This document shows positions 1 to 11,553 of a stretch of DNA of 64,000 bases, in pieces. Under the pieces are notes generated by a model. The model did not search any database. It had not been told where the DNA came from and worked only from the letters and a program-made list of their open reading frames with translations. The DNA comes from Isoperla grammatica (lineage: Eukaryota; Arthropoda; Insecta; Plecoptera; Perlodidae). Within the stretch, counting starts at the first letter, position 1. Every line of letters starts with the position of its first letter. The position numbers and the translations under genes are program-made. The stretch is from positions 162,589 through 226,588 of the forward strand of contig CAMDTW010000344.1 in NCBI GenBank assembly GCA_945910005.1, in the 5' to 3' direction.

Positions 1-312
1 TTGAAAAATAAGAATTATAGGCTGCATTCTTCAAGAGTATAATAAAAATGCATAAATTGAGTTTTTTCGTCGTTTTTGATTAAAATATGCATAAAATATA
101 GAAATTGGCTGATTTTAGTCTATCTACCACAAACTTCCAGTTTACAGAGGAATTTTGCATACGGCTGGGATTCCTAAGGGTTTCAACCAAATTGCACAAA
201 TCGTTGTTTAAGAGCGTTTCAGGCTCCAATAAGCACAATTTGTCCATTTTGTCACATTTCGATAACTTCTATAGAAGTAACACCCTCCGTTGAAAAATAA
301 GAATTATAGGCT

Positions 313-381
313 GCATTCTTCAAGAGTATAATGAAAATGCATAAATTGAGTTTTTTCGTCGTTTTTGGTTAAAATATGCAT
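313..381. other. A/T-rich segment with imperfect dyad and paired ATGCAT hexamers (exemplar)
   Basis: In this monomer gcattcttc (313-321) can pair imperfectly with gaaaatgc (333-340), and atgcat occurs at 337-342 and again at 376-381 around a T-run and cgtcg. The arrangement is repeated in almost every monomer; F loses the second hexamer. No protein site is claimed. Confidence 0.7.
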
Positions 382-551
382 AAAATATAGAAATTAACTG
401 ATTTTAGTCTATCTACCACAAACTTCCAGTTTTAAGAGGAATCTTGCATACGGCTGGGATTCCTAAGGGTTTCAACCAAATTGCACAAATCGTTGTTTTA
501 GAGCGTTTCAGGCTCCAATAAGCACAATTTGTCCATTTTGTCACATTTCGA

Positions 552-569
552 TAACTTCTATAGAAGTTA
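552..569. repeat. 18-bp perfect palindrome TAACTTCTATAGAAGTTA (exemplar)
   Basis: Present near the end of most monomers, about 10 bp before the monomer start used here. Where the ending is gaagtaac the palindrome shrinks to 14 bp, and where it is gaaggtaaac to 12 bp; gatattttc and patch monomers lose more. Perfect dyads in satellite monomers may form cruciforms or bind dimeric proteins; the sequence alone does not show that it does. Confidence 0.85.
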
Positions 570-1445
570 CACCCTCCGTCGAAAAATAAGAATTATAGGT
601 TGCATTCTTCAAGAGTATAATGAAAATGCATAAATTGAGTTTTTTCGTCGTTTTTTGTTAAAATATGCATAAAAAATAGAAATTGGCTGATTTCAGTCTA
701 TCTACCACAAACTTCCAGTTTTAAGAGGAATCTTGCATACGGCCGGGATTCCTAAGGGTTTCAACCAAAGTTGACAAATCGTTGTTTTAGAGCGTTTCAG
801 GCTCCAATAAGCACAATTTGTCCATTTCGTCACATTTCGATAACTTCTATAGAAGTAACACCCTCCGTTGAAAAATAAGAATTATAGGCTGCATTCTTCA
901 AGAGTATAATGAAAATGCATAAATTGAGTTTTTTCGTCGTTTTTGGTTAAAATATGCATAAAATATAGAAATTGGCTGATTTTAGTCTATCTTCCACAAA
1001 CTTCCAGTTTTAAGAGGAATCTTGCATACGGCTGGGATTCCTAAGGGTTTCAACCAAATTGCACAAATCGTTGTTTTAGAGCGTTTCAGGCTCCAATAAG
1101 CACAATTTGTCCATTTCGTCACATTTCGATAACTTCTATAGAAGTAACACCCTCCGTCGAAAAATAAGAATTATAGGTTGCATTCTTCAAGAGTATAATG
1201 AAAATGCATAAATTGAGTTTTTTCGTCGTTTTTGGTTAAAATATGCATAAAAAATAGAAATTGGCTTATTTCAGTCTATCTACCACAAACTTCCAGTTTT
1301 AAGAGGAATCTTGCATACGGCCGGGATTCCTAAGGGTTTCAACCAAAGTTGACAAATCGTTGTTTTAGAGCGTTTCAGGCTCCAATAAGCACAATTTGTC
1401 CATTTCGTCACATTTCGATATTTTCTATAGAAGTTACACCCTCCG

Positions 1446-1734
1446 TCGAAAAATAAGAATTATAGGTTGCATTCTTCAAGAGTATAATAAAAATGCATAA
1501 CTTGAGTTTTTTCGTCGTTTTTGGTTGAAATATGCCTAAAAAATAGAAATTGGCTGATTTCAGTCTATCTACCACAAACTTCCAGTTTTAAGAGGAATCT
1601 TGCATACGGCCGGGATTCCTAAGGGTTTCAACCAAAGTTGACAAATCGTTGTTTTAGAGCGTTTCAGGCTCCAATAAGCACAATTTGTCCATTTCGTCAC
1701 ATTTCGATAACTTCTATAGAAGTTACACCCTCCG
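1446..1734. repeat. Reference class F monomer
   Basis: B-like monomer with cttgag for attgag, ggttgaaatatgcctaaa for ggttaaaatatgcataaa, and aataaaaatg. The change removes the second atgcat hexamer. Copies start near 1446, 5776, 7510, 26002, 36398, 38999, 49114, 54605 and 59519. In all nine places F is followed by a D or D-derived monomer, and in most it is preceded by a monomer ending gatattttc. Confidence 0.88.
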
Positions 1735-2023
1735 TTGAAAAATAAGAATTATAGGCTGCATTCTTCAAGAGTATAATAAAAATGCATAAATTGAGTTTTT
1801 TCGTCGTTTTTGGTTAAAATATGCATAAAATATAGAAATTGTCTGATTTTAGTCAATCTACCACAAACTTCCAGTTTACAGAGGAATCTTGCATACGGCT
1901 GGGATTCCTAAGGGTTTCAACCAAATTGCACAAATCGTTGTTTAAGAGCGTTTCAGGCTCCAATAAGCACAATTTGTCCATTTCGTCACATTTCGATAAC
2001 TTCTATAGAAGTTACACCCTCCG
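1735..2023. repeat. Reference class D monomer
   Basis: A-like monomer with tttacagagg instead of ttttaagagg and tttaagagcg instead of tttagagcg, usually with aataaaaatg. The two changes remove in-frame stops and open a 62-codon frame from the aaattg region to the next monomer start. This frame is a by-product: it has no start context, no family resemblance that I recognise, and crosses into the next monomer. D copies lie at 1, 1735, 2890, 6065, 7799, 8954, 13577, 26291, 30332 and 54895, with deleted or chimeric forms at 49406, 59808 and 62991. Confidence 0.88.
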
Positions 2024-2312
2024 TTGAAAAATAAGAATTATAGGCTGCATTCTTCAAGAGTATAATGAAAATGCATAAATTGAGTTTTTTCGTCGTTTTT
2101 GGTTAAAATATGCATAAAATATAGAAATTGGCTGATTTTAGTCTATCTACCACAAACTTCCAGTTTTAAGAGGAATCTTGCATACGGCTGGGATTCCTAA
2201 GGGTTTCAACCAAATTGCACAAATCGTTGTTTTAGAGCGTTTCAGGCTCCAATAAGCACAATTTGTCCATTTCGTCACATTTCGATAACTTCTATAGAAG
2301 TTACACCCTCCG
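2024..2312. repeat. Reference class A monomer
   Basis: 289 bp. Diagnostic states: ttg start, ataggctgc, aaatatag, gattttag, ggctggg, caaattgcac, tttagagcg, gaagttac ending. A monomers are usually followed by one or more B monomers, which suggests an old A-B dimer (about 578 bp) as an early unit. The class lacks the cggccg hexamer of B because the last C is T. Confidence 0.92.
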
Positions 2313-2600
2313 TCGAAAAATAAGAATTATAGGTTGCATTCTTCAAGAGTATAATGAAAATGCATAAATTGAGTTTTTTCGTCGTTTTTGGTTAAAATAT
2401 GCATAAAAAATAGAAATTGGCTGATTTCAGTCTATCTACCACAAACTTCCAGTTTTAAGAGGAATCTTGCATACGGCCGGGTTTCCTAAGGGTTTCAACC
2501 AAAGTTGAAAATCGTTGTTTTAGAGCGTTTCAGGCTCCAATAAGCACAATTTGTCCATTTCGTCACATTTCGATAACTTCTATAGAAGTTACACCCTCCG
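2313..2600. repeat. Reference class B' monomer
   Basis: 288 bp. A B monomer in which cgggattcc is cgggtttcc and gttgacaaatcg is gttgaaaatcg (one base shorter). Many copies also have gttttttgtt in place of gtttttggtt. It normally stands directly after D-A and before G. Others start near 3466, 8378, 9531, 14154, 27733, 30909, 49982, 55473 and 60384. Confidence 0.88.
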
Positions 2601-3753
2601 TCGAAAAATAAGAATTATAGGTTGCATTCTTCAAGAGTATTATAAAAATGCATAAATTGAGTTTTTTCGTCGTTTTTGGTTAAAATATGCATAAAATATA
2701 GAAATTGGCTGATTTTAGTCTATCTTCCACAAACTTCCAGTTTTAAGAGGAATCTTGCATACGGCTGGGATTCCTAAGGGTTTCAACCAAATTGCACAAA
2801 TCGTTGTTTTAGAGCGTTTCAGGCTCCAATAAGCACAATTTGTCCATTTCGTCACATTTCGATAACTTCTATAGAAGTTACACCCTCCGTTGAAAAATAA
2901 GAATTATAGGCTGCATTCTTCAAGAGTATAATAAAAATGCATAAATTGAGTTTTCGTCGTTTTTGGTTAAAATATGCATAAAATATAGAAATTGGCTGAT
3001 TTTAGTCAATCTACCACAAACTTCCAGTTTACAGAGGAATCTTGCATACGGCTGGGATTCCTAAGGGTTTCAACCAAATTGCACAAATCGTTGTTTAAGA
3101 GCGTTTCAGGCTCCAATAAGCACAATTTGTCCATTTCGTCACATTTCGATAACTTCTATAGAAGTTACACCCTCCGTTGAAAAATAAGAATTATAGGCTG
3201 CATTCTTCAAGAGTATAATGAAAATGTATAAATTGAGTTTTTTCGTCGTTTTTGGTTAAAATATGCATAAAATATAGAAATTGGCTGATTTTAGTCTATC
3301 TACCACAAACTTCCAGTTTTAAGAGGAATCTTGCATACGGCTGGGATTCCTAAGGGTTTCAACCAAATTGCACAAATCGTTGTTTTAGAGCGTTTCAGGC
3401 TCCAATAAGCACAATTTGTCCATTTCGTCACATTTCGATAACTTCTATAGAAGTTACACCCTCCGTCGAAAAATAAGAATTATAGGTTGCATTCTTCAAG
3501 AGTATAATGAAAATGCATAAATTGAGTTTTTTCGTCGTTTTTTGTTAAAATATGCATAAAAAATAGAAATTGGCTGATTTCAGTCTATCTACCACAAACT
3601 TCCAGTTTTAAGAGGAATCTTGCATACGGCCGGGTTTCCTTAGGGTTTCAACCAAAGTTGAAAATCGTTGTTTTAGAGCGTTTCAGGCTCCAATAAGCAC
3701 AATTTGTCCATTTCGTCACATTTCGATAACTTCTATAGAAGTTACACCCTCCG

Positions 3754-4042
3754 TCGAAAAATAAGAATTATAGGTTGCATTCTTCAAGAGTATAATGAAA
3801 ATGCATAAATTGAGTTTTTTCGTCGTTTTTGGTTAAAAAATGCATAAAAAAAAGAAATTGGCTGATTTCAGTCTATCTACCACAAACTTCCAGTTTTAAG
3901 AGGAATCTTGCATACGGCCGGGATTCCTAAGGGTTTCAACCAAAGTTGACAAATCGTTGTTTTAGAGAGTTTCAGGCTCAAATAAGCACAATTTGTCCAT
4001 TTCGTCACATTTCGATAACTTCTATAGAAGTTACACCCTCCG
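3754..4042. repeat. Reference class G monomer
   Basis: B monomer with agagagtttcaggctcaaat in place of agagcgtttcaggctccaat: two C-to-A changes, one of which removes a CG. G follows B' or B and precedes H. Eighteen copies were seen, at about 3.8, 5.2, 9.8, 11.3, 14.4, 15.6, 16.5, 17.6, 19.1, 21.1, 22.2, 23.7, 28.0, 31.2, 50.3, 54.0, 55.8 and 60.7 kb. Confidence 0.88.
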
Positions 4043-4303
4043 TTGAAAAATAAGAATTATAGGCTGCATTCTTAAAGAGTATAATGAAAATGCATAAATT
4101 GAGTTTTTTCGTCGTTTTTGGTTAAAATATGCATAAAATATAGAAATTGGCTGATTTCAGTCTATCTACCACAAACTTCCAGTTTTAAGAGGAATCTTGC
4201 ATACGGCCGGGATTCCTAAGGGTTTCAACTAAAGTTGACAAATCGTTGTTTTAGAGCGTTTCAGGCTCCAATAAGCACAATTTGTCCATTTCGTCACTTT
4301 CGA

Positions 4304-4374
4304 TAACTACTTTAGAAGTTACACCAACCGTTGAAAAATAATAATGTTAGTGTGCATTCTGAAAGAGTATTATG
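4304..4374. repeat. Divergent 71-bp patch across the H/E monomer junction (exemplar)
   Basis: Runs from taactacttt to gagtattatg. Compared with the usual sequence at the same monomer position it differs at 12 of 71 bases with no indel, while the flanking monomer sequence is ordinary. It breaks the usual palindrome and the short gcattcttc/gaaaatgc dyad. Other full copies: 10371-10441, 11816-11886, 18174-18244, 19619-19689, 22797-22867, 24242-24312, 28572-28642, 31749-31819, 45908-45978, 50821-50891, 56313-56383 and 61222-61292. Left-half copies that return to normal after gtta: 16151-16197 and 20775-20820. Confidence 0.9.
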
Positions 4375-4908
4375 AAAATGCATAAATTGAGTTTTTTCGT
4401 CGTTTTTGGTTAAAATATGCATAAAAAATAGAAATTGGCTGATTTCAGTCTATCTACCACAAACTTCCAGTTTTAAGAGGAATCTTGCATACGGCCGGGA
4501 TTCCTAAGGGTTTCAACCAAAGTTGACAAATCGTTGTTTTAGAGCGTTTCAGGCTCCAATAAGCACAATTTGTCCATTTCGTCACATTTCGATAACTTCT
4601 ATAGAAGGTAAACCCTCCGTTGAAAAATAAGAATTATAGGCTGCATTCTTCAAGAGTATAATGAAAATGCATAAATTGAGTTTTTTCGTCGTTTTTGGTT
4701 AAAATATGCATAAAATATAGAAATTAGCTGATTTTAGTCTATCTACCACAAACTTCCAGTTTTAAGAGGAATCTTGCATACGGCTGGGATTCCTAAGGGT
4801 TTCAACCAAATTGCACAAATCGTTGTTTTAGAGCGTTTCAGGCTCCAATAAGCACAATTTGTCCATTTCGTCACATTTCGATAACTTCTATAGAAGTTAC
4901 ACCCTCCG

Positions 4909-5197
4909 TCGAAAAATAAGAATTATAGGTTGCATTCTTCAAGAGTATAATGAAAATGCATAAATTGAGTTTTTTCGTCGTTTTTGGTTAAAATATGCAT
5001 AAAAAATAGAAATTGGCTGATTTCAGTCTATCTACCACAAACTTCCAGTTTTAAGAGGAATCTTGCATACGGCCGGGATTCCTAAGGGTTTCAACCAAAG
5101 TTGACAAATCGTTGTTTTAGAGCGTTTCAGGCTCCAATAAGCACAATTTGTCCATTTCGTCACATTTCGATAACTTCTATAGAAGTTACACCCTCCG
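4909..5197. repeat. Reference class B monomer
   Basis: 289 bp. Diagnostic states: tcg start, ataggttgc, aaaaaatag, gatttcag, acggccggg, caaagttgac. Compared with A, the tcg/ttg and ccg/ctg differences are CG-context transitions. B contains gacaaat and, about 45 bp later, atttgtc, an inverted pair of 7 bp that is one base shorter in A. Confidence 0.92.
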
Positions 5198-6064
5198 TCG
5201 AAAAATAAGAATTATAGGTTGCATTCTTCAAGAGTATAATGAAAATGCATAAATTGAGTTTTTTCGTCGTTTTTGGTTAAAATATGCATAAAAAATAGAA
5301 ATTGGCTGATTTCAGTCTATCTACCACAAACTTCCAGTTTTAAGAGGAATCTTGCATACGGCCGGGATTCCTAAGGGTTTCAACCAAAGTTGACAAATCG
5401 TTGTTTCAGAGAGTTTCAGGCTCAAATAAGCACAATTTGTCCATTTCGTCACATTTCGATAACTTCTATAGAAGTTACACCCTCCGTTGAAAAATAAGAA
5501 TTATAGGCTGCATTCTTCAAGAGTATAATGAAAATGCATAAATTGAGTTTTTTTGTCGTTTTTGGTTAAAATATGCATAAAATTTAGAAATTGGCTTATT
5601 TCAGTCTATCTACCACAAACTTCCAGTTTTAAGAGGAATCTTGCATACGGCCGGGATTCCTAAGGGTTTCAACCAAAGTTGACAAATCGTTGTTTTAGAG
5701 CGTTTCAGGCTCCAATAAGCACAATTTGTCCATTTCGTCACATTTCGATATTTTCTATAGAAGTTACACCCTCCGTCGAAAAATAAGAATTATAGGTTGC
5801 ATTCTTCAAGAGTATAATAAAAATGCATAACTTGAGTTTTTTCGTCGTTTTTGGTTGAAATATGCCTAAAAAATAGAAATTGGCTGATTTCAGTCTATCT
5901 ACCACAAACTTCCAGTTTTAAGAGGAATCTTGCATACGGCCGGGATTCCTAAGGGTTTCAACCAAAGTTGACAAATCGTTGTTTTAGAGCGTTTCAGGCT
6001 CCAATAAGCACAATTTGTCCATTTCGTCACATTTCGATAACTTCTATAGAAGTAACACCCTCCG

Positions 6065-9000
6065 TTGAAAAATAAGAATTATAGGCTGCATTCTTCAAGA
6101 GTATAATAAAAATGCATAAATTGAGTTTTTTCGTCGTTTTTGGTTAAAATATGCATAAAATATAGAAATTGGCTGATTTTAGTCTATCTACCACAAACTT
6201 CCAGTTTACAGAGGAATCTTGCATACGGCTGGGATTCCTAAGGGTTTCAACCAAATTGCACAAATCGTTGTTTAAGAGCGTTTCAGGCTCCAATAAGCAC
6301 AATTTGTCCATTTCGTCACATTTCGATATTTTCTATAGAAGTTACACCCTCCGTTGAAAAATAAGAATTATAGGCTGCATTCTTCAAGAGTATAATGAAA
6401 ATGCATAAATTGAGTTTTTTCGTCGTTTTTGGTTAAAATATGCATAAAATATAGAAATTGGCTGATTTTAGTCTATCTACCACAAACTTCCAGTTTTAAG
6501 AGGAATCTTGCATACGGCTGGGATTCCTAAGGGTTTCAACCAAATTGCACAAATCGTTGTTTTAGAGCGTTTCAGGCTCCAATAAGCACAATTTGTCCAT
6601 TTCGTCACATTTCGATAACTTCTATAGAAGTTACACCCTCCGTCGAAAAATAAGAATTATAGGTTGCATTCTTCAAGAGTATAATGAAAATGCATAATTT
6701 GAGTTTTTTCGTCGTTTTTTGTTAAAATATGCATAAAAAATAGAAATTGGCTGATTTCAGTCTATCTACCACAAACTTCCAGTTTTAAGAGGAATCTTGC
6801 ATACGGCCGGGATTCCTAAGGGTTTCAACCAAAGTTGACAAATCGTTGTTTTAGAGCGTTTCAGGCTCCAATAAGCACAATATGTCCATTTCGTCACATT
6901 TCGATAACTTCTATAGAAGTTACACCCTCCGTTGAAAAATAAGAATTATAGGCTGCATTCTTCAAGAGTATAATGAAAATGCATAAATTGAGTTTTTTCG
7001 TCGTTTTTGGTTAAAATATGCATAAAATATAGAAATTGGCTGATTTTAGTCTATCTTCCACAAACTTCCATTTTTAGGAGGAATCTTGCATACGGCCGGG
7101 ATTCCTAAGGGTTTCAACCAAATTGCACAAATCGTTGTTTTAGAGCGTTTCAGGCTCCAATAAGCACAATTTGTCCATTTCGTCACATTTCGATAACTTC
7201 TATAGAAGTTACACCCTCCGTCGAAAAATAAGAATTATAGGTTGCATTCTTCAAGAGTATAATGAAAATGCATAAATTGAGTTTTTTCGTCGTTTTTGGT
7301 TAAAATATGCATAAAAAATAGAAATTGGCTTATTTCAGTCTATCTACCACAAACTTCCAGTTTTAAGAGGAATCTTGCATACGCCCGGGATTCCTAAGGG
7401 TTTCAACCAAAGTTGACAAATCGTTGTTTTAGAGCGTTTCAGGCTCCAATAAGCACAATTTGTCCATTTCGTCACATTTCGATATTTTCTATAGAAGTTA
7501 CACCCTCCGTCGAAAAATAAGAATTATAGGTTGCATTCTTCAAGAGTATAATAAAAATGCATAACTTGAGTTTTTTCGTCGTTTTTGGTTGAAATATGCC
7601 TAAAAAATAGAAATTGGCTGATTTCAGTCTATCTACCACAAACTTCCAGTTTTAAGAGGAATCTTGCATACGGCCGGGATTCCTAAGGGTTTCAACCAAA
7701 GTTGACAAATCGTTGTTTTAGAGCGTTTCAGGCTCCAATAAGCACAATTTGTCCATTTCGTCACATTTCGATAACTTCTATAGAAGTTACACCCTCCGTT
7801 GAAAAATAAGAATTATAGGCTGCATTCTTCAAGAGTATAATAAAAATGCATAAATTGAGTTTTTTCGTCGTTTTTGGTTAAAATATGCATAAAATATAGA
7901 AATTGGCTGATTTTAGTCAATCTACCACAAACTTCCAGTTTACAGAGGAATCTTGCATACGGCTGGGATTCCTAAGGGTTTCAACCAAATGGCACAAATC
8001 GTTGTTTAAGAGCGTTTCAGGCTCCAATAAGCACAATTTGTCCATTTCGTCACATTTCGATAACTTCTATAGAAGTTACACCCTCCGTTGAAAAATAAGA
8101 ATTATAGGCTGCATTCTTCAAGAGTATAATGAAAATGCATAAATTGAGTTTTTTCGTCGTTTTTGGTTAAAATATGCATAAAATATAGAAATTGGCTGAT
8201 TTTAGTCTATCTACCACAAACTTCCAGTTTTAAGAGGAATCTTGCATACGGCTGGGATTCCTAAGGGTTTCAACCAAATTGCACAAATCGTTGTTTTAGA
8301 GCGTTTCAGGCTCCAATAAGCACAATTTGTCCATTTCGTCACATTTCGATAACTTCTATAGAAGTTACACCCTCCGTCGAAAAATAAGAATTATAGGTTG
8401 CATTCTTCAAGAGTATAATGAAAATGCATAAATTGAGTTTTTTCGTCGTTTTTTGTTAAAATATGCATAAAAAATAGAAATTGGCTGATTTCAGTCTATC
8501 TACCACAAACTTCCAGTTTTAAGAGGAATCTTGCATACGGCCGGGTTTCCTAAGGGTTTCAACCAAAGTTGAAAATCGTTGTTTTAGAGCGTTTCAGGCT
8601 CCAATAAGCACAATTTGTCCATTTCGTCACATTTCGATAACTTCTATAGAAGTTACACCCTCCGTCGAAAAATAAGAATTATAGGTTGCATTCTTCAAGA
8701 GTATAATGAAAATGCATAAATTGAGTTTTTTCGTCGTTTTTGGTTAAAATATGCATAAAATATAGAAATTGGCTGATTTTAGTCTATCTTCCACAAACTT
8801 CCAGTTTTAAGAGGAATCTTGCATACGGCTGGGATTCCTAAGGGTTTCAACCAAATTGCACAAATCGTTGTTTTAGAGCGTTTCAGGCTCCAATAAGCAC
8901 AATTTGTCCATTTCGTCACATTTCGATAACTTCTATAGAAGTTACACCCTCCGTTGAAAAATAAGAATTATAGGCTGCATTCTTCAAGAGTATAATAAAA

Positions 9001-11553
9001 ATGCATAAATTGAGTTTTTTCGTCGTTTTTGGTTAAAATATGCATAAAATATAGAAATTGGCTGATTTTAGTCAATCTACCACAAACTTCCAGTTTACAG
9101 AGGAATCTTGCATACGGCTGGGATTCCTAAGGGTTTCAACCAAATTGCACAAATCGTTGTTTAAGAGCGTTTCAGGCTCCAATAAGCACAATTTGTCCAT
9201 TTCGTCACATTTCGATAACTTCTATAGAAGTTACACCCTCCGTTGAAAAATAAGAATTATAGGCTGCATTCTTCAAGAGTATAATGAAAATGCATAAATT
9301 GAGTTTTTTCGTCGTTTTTGGTTAAAATATGCATAAAATATAGAAATTGGCTGATTTTAGTCTATCTACCACAAACTTCCAGTTTTAAGAGGAATCTTGC
9401 ATACGGCTGGGATTCCTAAGGGTTTCAACCAAATTGCACAAATCGTTGTTTTAGAGCGTTTCAGGCTCCAATAAGCACAATTTGTCCATTTCGTCACATT
9501 TCGATAACTTCTATAGAAGTTACACCCTCCGTCGAAAAATAAGAATTATAGGTTGCATTCTTCAAGAGTATAATGAAAATGCATAAATTGAGTTTTTTCG
9601 TCGTTTTTTGTTAAAATATGCATAAAAAATAGAAATTGGCTGATTTCAGTCTATCTACCACAAACTTCCAGTTTTAAGAGGAATCTTGCATACGGCCGGG
9701 TTTCCTAAGGGTTTCAACCAAAGTTGAAAATCGTTGTTTTAAGGCGTTTCAGGCTCCAATAAGCACAATTTGTCCATTTCGTCACATTTCGATAACTTCT
9801 ATAGAAGTTACACCCTCCGTAGAAAAATAAGAATTATAGGTTGCATTCTTCAAGAGTATAATGAAAATGCATAAATTGAGTTTTTTCGTCGTTTTTGGTT
9901 AAAATATGCATAAAAAATAGAAATTGGCTGATTTCAGTCTATCTACCACAAACTTCCAGTTTAAAGAGGAACCTTGCATACGGCCGGGATTCGTAAGGGT
10001 TTCAACCAAAGTTGACAAATCGTTGTTTTAGAGAGTTTCAGGCTCAAATAAGCACAATTTGTCCATTTCGTCACATTTCGATAACTTCTATAGAAGTTAC
10101 ACCCTCCGTTGAAAAATAAAAATTATAGGCTGCATTCTTCAAGAGTATAATGAAAATGCATAAATTGAGTTTTTTCGTCGTTTTTGGTTAAAATATGCAT
10201 AAAATATAGAAATTGGCTGATTTCAGTCTATCTACCACAAACTTCCAGTTTTAAGAGGAATCTTGCATACGGCCGGGATTCCTAAGGGTTTCAACTAAAG
10301 TTGACAAATCGTTGTTTTAGAGCGTTTCAGGCTCCAATAAGCACAATTTGTCCATTTCGTCACGTTTCGATAACTACTTTAGAAGTTACACCAACCGTTG
10401 AAAAATAATAATGTTAGTGTGCATTCTGAAAGAGTATTATGAAAATGCATAAATTGAGTTTTTTCGTCGTTTTTGGATAAAATATGCATAAAAAATAGAA
10501 ATTGGCTGATTTCAGTCTATCTACCACAAACTTCCAGTTTTAAGAGGAATCTTGCATACGGCCGGGATTCCTAAGGGTTTCAACCAAAGTTGACAAATCG
10601 TTGTTTTAGAGCGTTTCAGGCTCCAATAAGCACAATTTGTCCATTTCGTCACATTTCGATAACTTCTATAGAAGGTAAACCCTCCGTTGAAAAATAAGAA
10701 TAATAGGCTGCATTCTTCAAGAGTATAATGAAAATGCATAAATTGAGTTTTTTCGTCGTTTTTGGTAAAAATATGCATAAAATATAGAAATTGGCTGATT
10801 TTAGTCTATCTACCACAAACTTCCAGTTTTAAGAGGAATCTTGCATACGGCTGGGATTCCTAAGGGTTTCAACCAAATTGCACAAATCGTTGTTTTAGAG
10901 CGTTTCAGGCTCCAATAAGCACAATTTGTCCATTTCGTCACATTTCGATAACTTCTATAGAAGTTACACCCTCCGTCGAAAAATAAGAATTATAGGTTGC
11001 ATTCTTCAAGAGTATAATGAAAATGCATAAATTGAGTTTTTTCGTCGTTTTTGGTTAAAATATGCATAAAAAATAGAAATTGGCTGATTTCAGTCTATCT
11101 ACCACAAACTTCCAGTTTTAAGAGGAATCTTGCTTACGGCCGGGATTCCTAAGGGTTTCAACCAAAGTTGACAAATCGTTGTTTTAGAGCGTTTCAGGCT
11201 CCAATAAGCACAATTTGTCCATTTCGTCACATTTCGATAACTTCTATAGAAGTTACACCCTCCGTCGAAAAATAAGAATTATAGGTTGCATTCTTCAAGA
11301 GTATAATGAAAATGCATAAATTGAGTTTTTTCGTCGTTTTTGGTTAAAATATGCATAAAAAATAGAAATTGGCTGATTTCAGTCTATCTACCACAAACTT
11401 CCAGTTTTAAGAGGAATCTTGCATACGGCCGGGATTCCTAAGGGTTTCAACCAAAGTTGACAAATCGTTGTTTTAGAGAGTTTCAGGCTCAAATAAGCAC
11501 AATTTGTCCATTTCGTCACATTTCGATAACTTCTATAGAAGTTACACCCTCCG
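6065..11553. repeat. 21-monomer HOR, copy 2, ending after 19 monomers
   Basis: Step-by-step match to 1-5486: D at 6065, F at about 7510, D at about 7799 and 8954, B' at about 8378 and 9531, the divergent patch at 10371-10441, and G at 11265. The open-frame-creating D variants sit 6064-6066 bp after their partners. The match stops at 11554: the next monomer carries catttaaag and a patch half instead of the cttatttcag/gatattttc monomer at 5487. Steps 20 and 21 are therefore missing, which suggests an unequal exchange with a block of the H-E-A-B-G kind found further right. Confidence 0.9.
8954..11264. repeat. Core octamer (copy 2)
   Basis: Complete module inside copy 2 of the 21-mer. Its G monomer carries attcgtaagg, a marker that links it to 14.6, 16.6 and 21.3 kb. 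Patch at 10371-10441. Confidence 0.88.

Larger units (their letters stand above)
2890..5197. repeat. Core octamer D A B' G H E A B (copy 1)
   Basis: First complete instance of the recurrent eight-monomer module, inside copy 1 of the 21-mer (steps 11-18). Patch at 4304-4374. The D monomer has lost two T from the T-run near 2951. Confidence 0.88.
1..6064. repeat. 21-monomer HOR, copy 1
   Basis: Monomer order is D A B A B F D A B' A* D A B' G H E A B G H F, where A* has a B-like start and an A-like remainder. The next copy begins at 6065 with the same D monomer, giving a period of 6064 bp (21 x 288.8). Private variants recur at the same step: tctTccac in monomers 4 and 10, cttatttcag in 5 and 20, cttgag plus atgcctaaa in 6 and 21, tttacagagg in 1, 7 and 11, and the divergent 71-bp patch across 15/16. 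Monomers 5-8 resemble 20-23, so the unit itself contains an older internal duplication. Whether copy 1 extends to the left of base 1 is unknown. Confidence 0.92.

Noticed and set aside
170..182. Telomere-like cctaagggttt
   Set aside because: A single short match per monomer, not tandem TTTAGGG or TTAGGG; part of the satellite unit.
170..190. RNA polymerase III B-box or tRNA-derived element at gggtttcaacc
   Set aside because: The match to the B-box consensus is partial, no A-box stands at the right distance, and there is no tRNA-like fold.
5050..5085. CENP-B box resemblance in class B (cttgcatacggccggga)
   Set aside because: Compared with the consensus core (TTCG-4N-A-2N-CGGG) only six of nine essential bases match; the TTCG half and the central A fail, and class A loses one more base.
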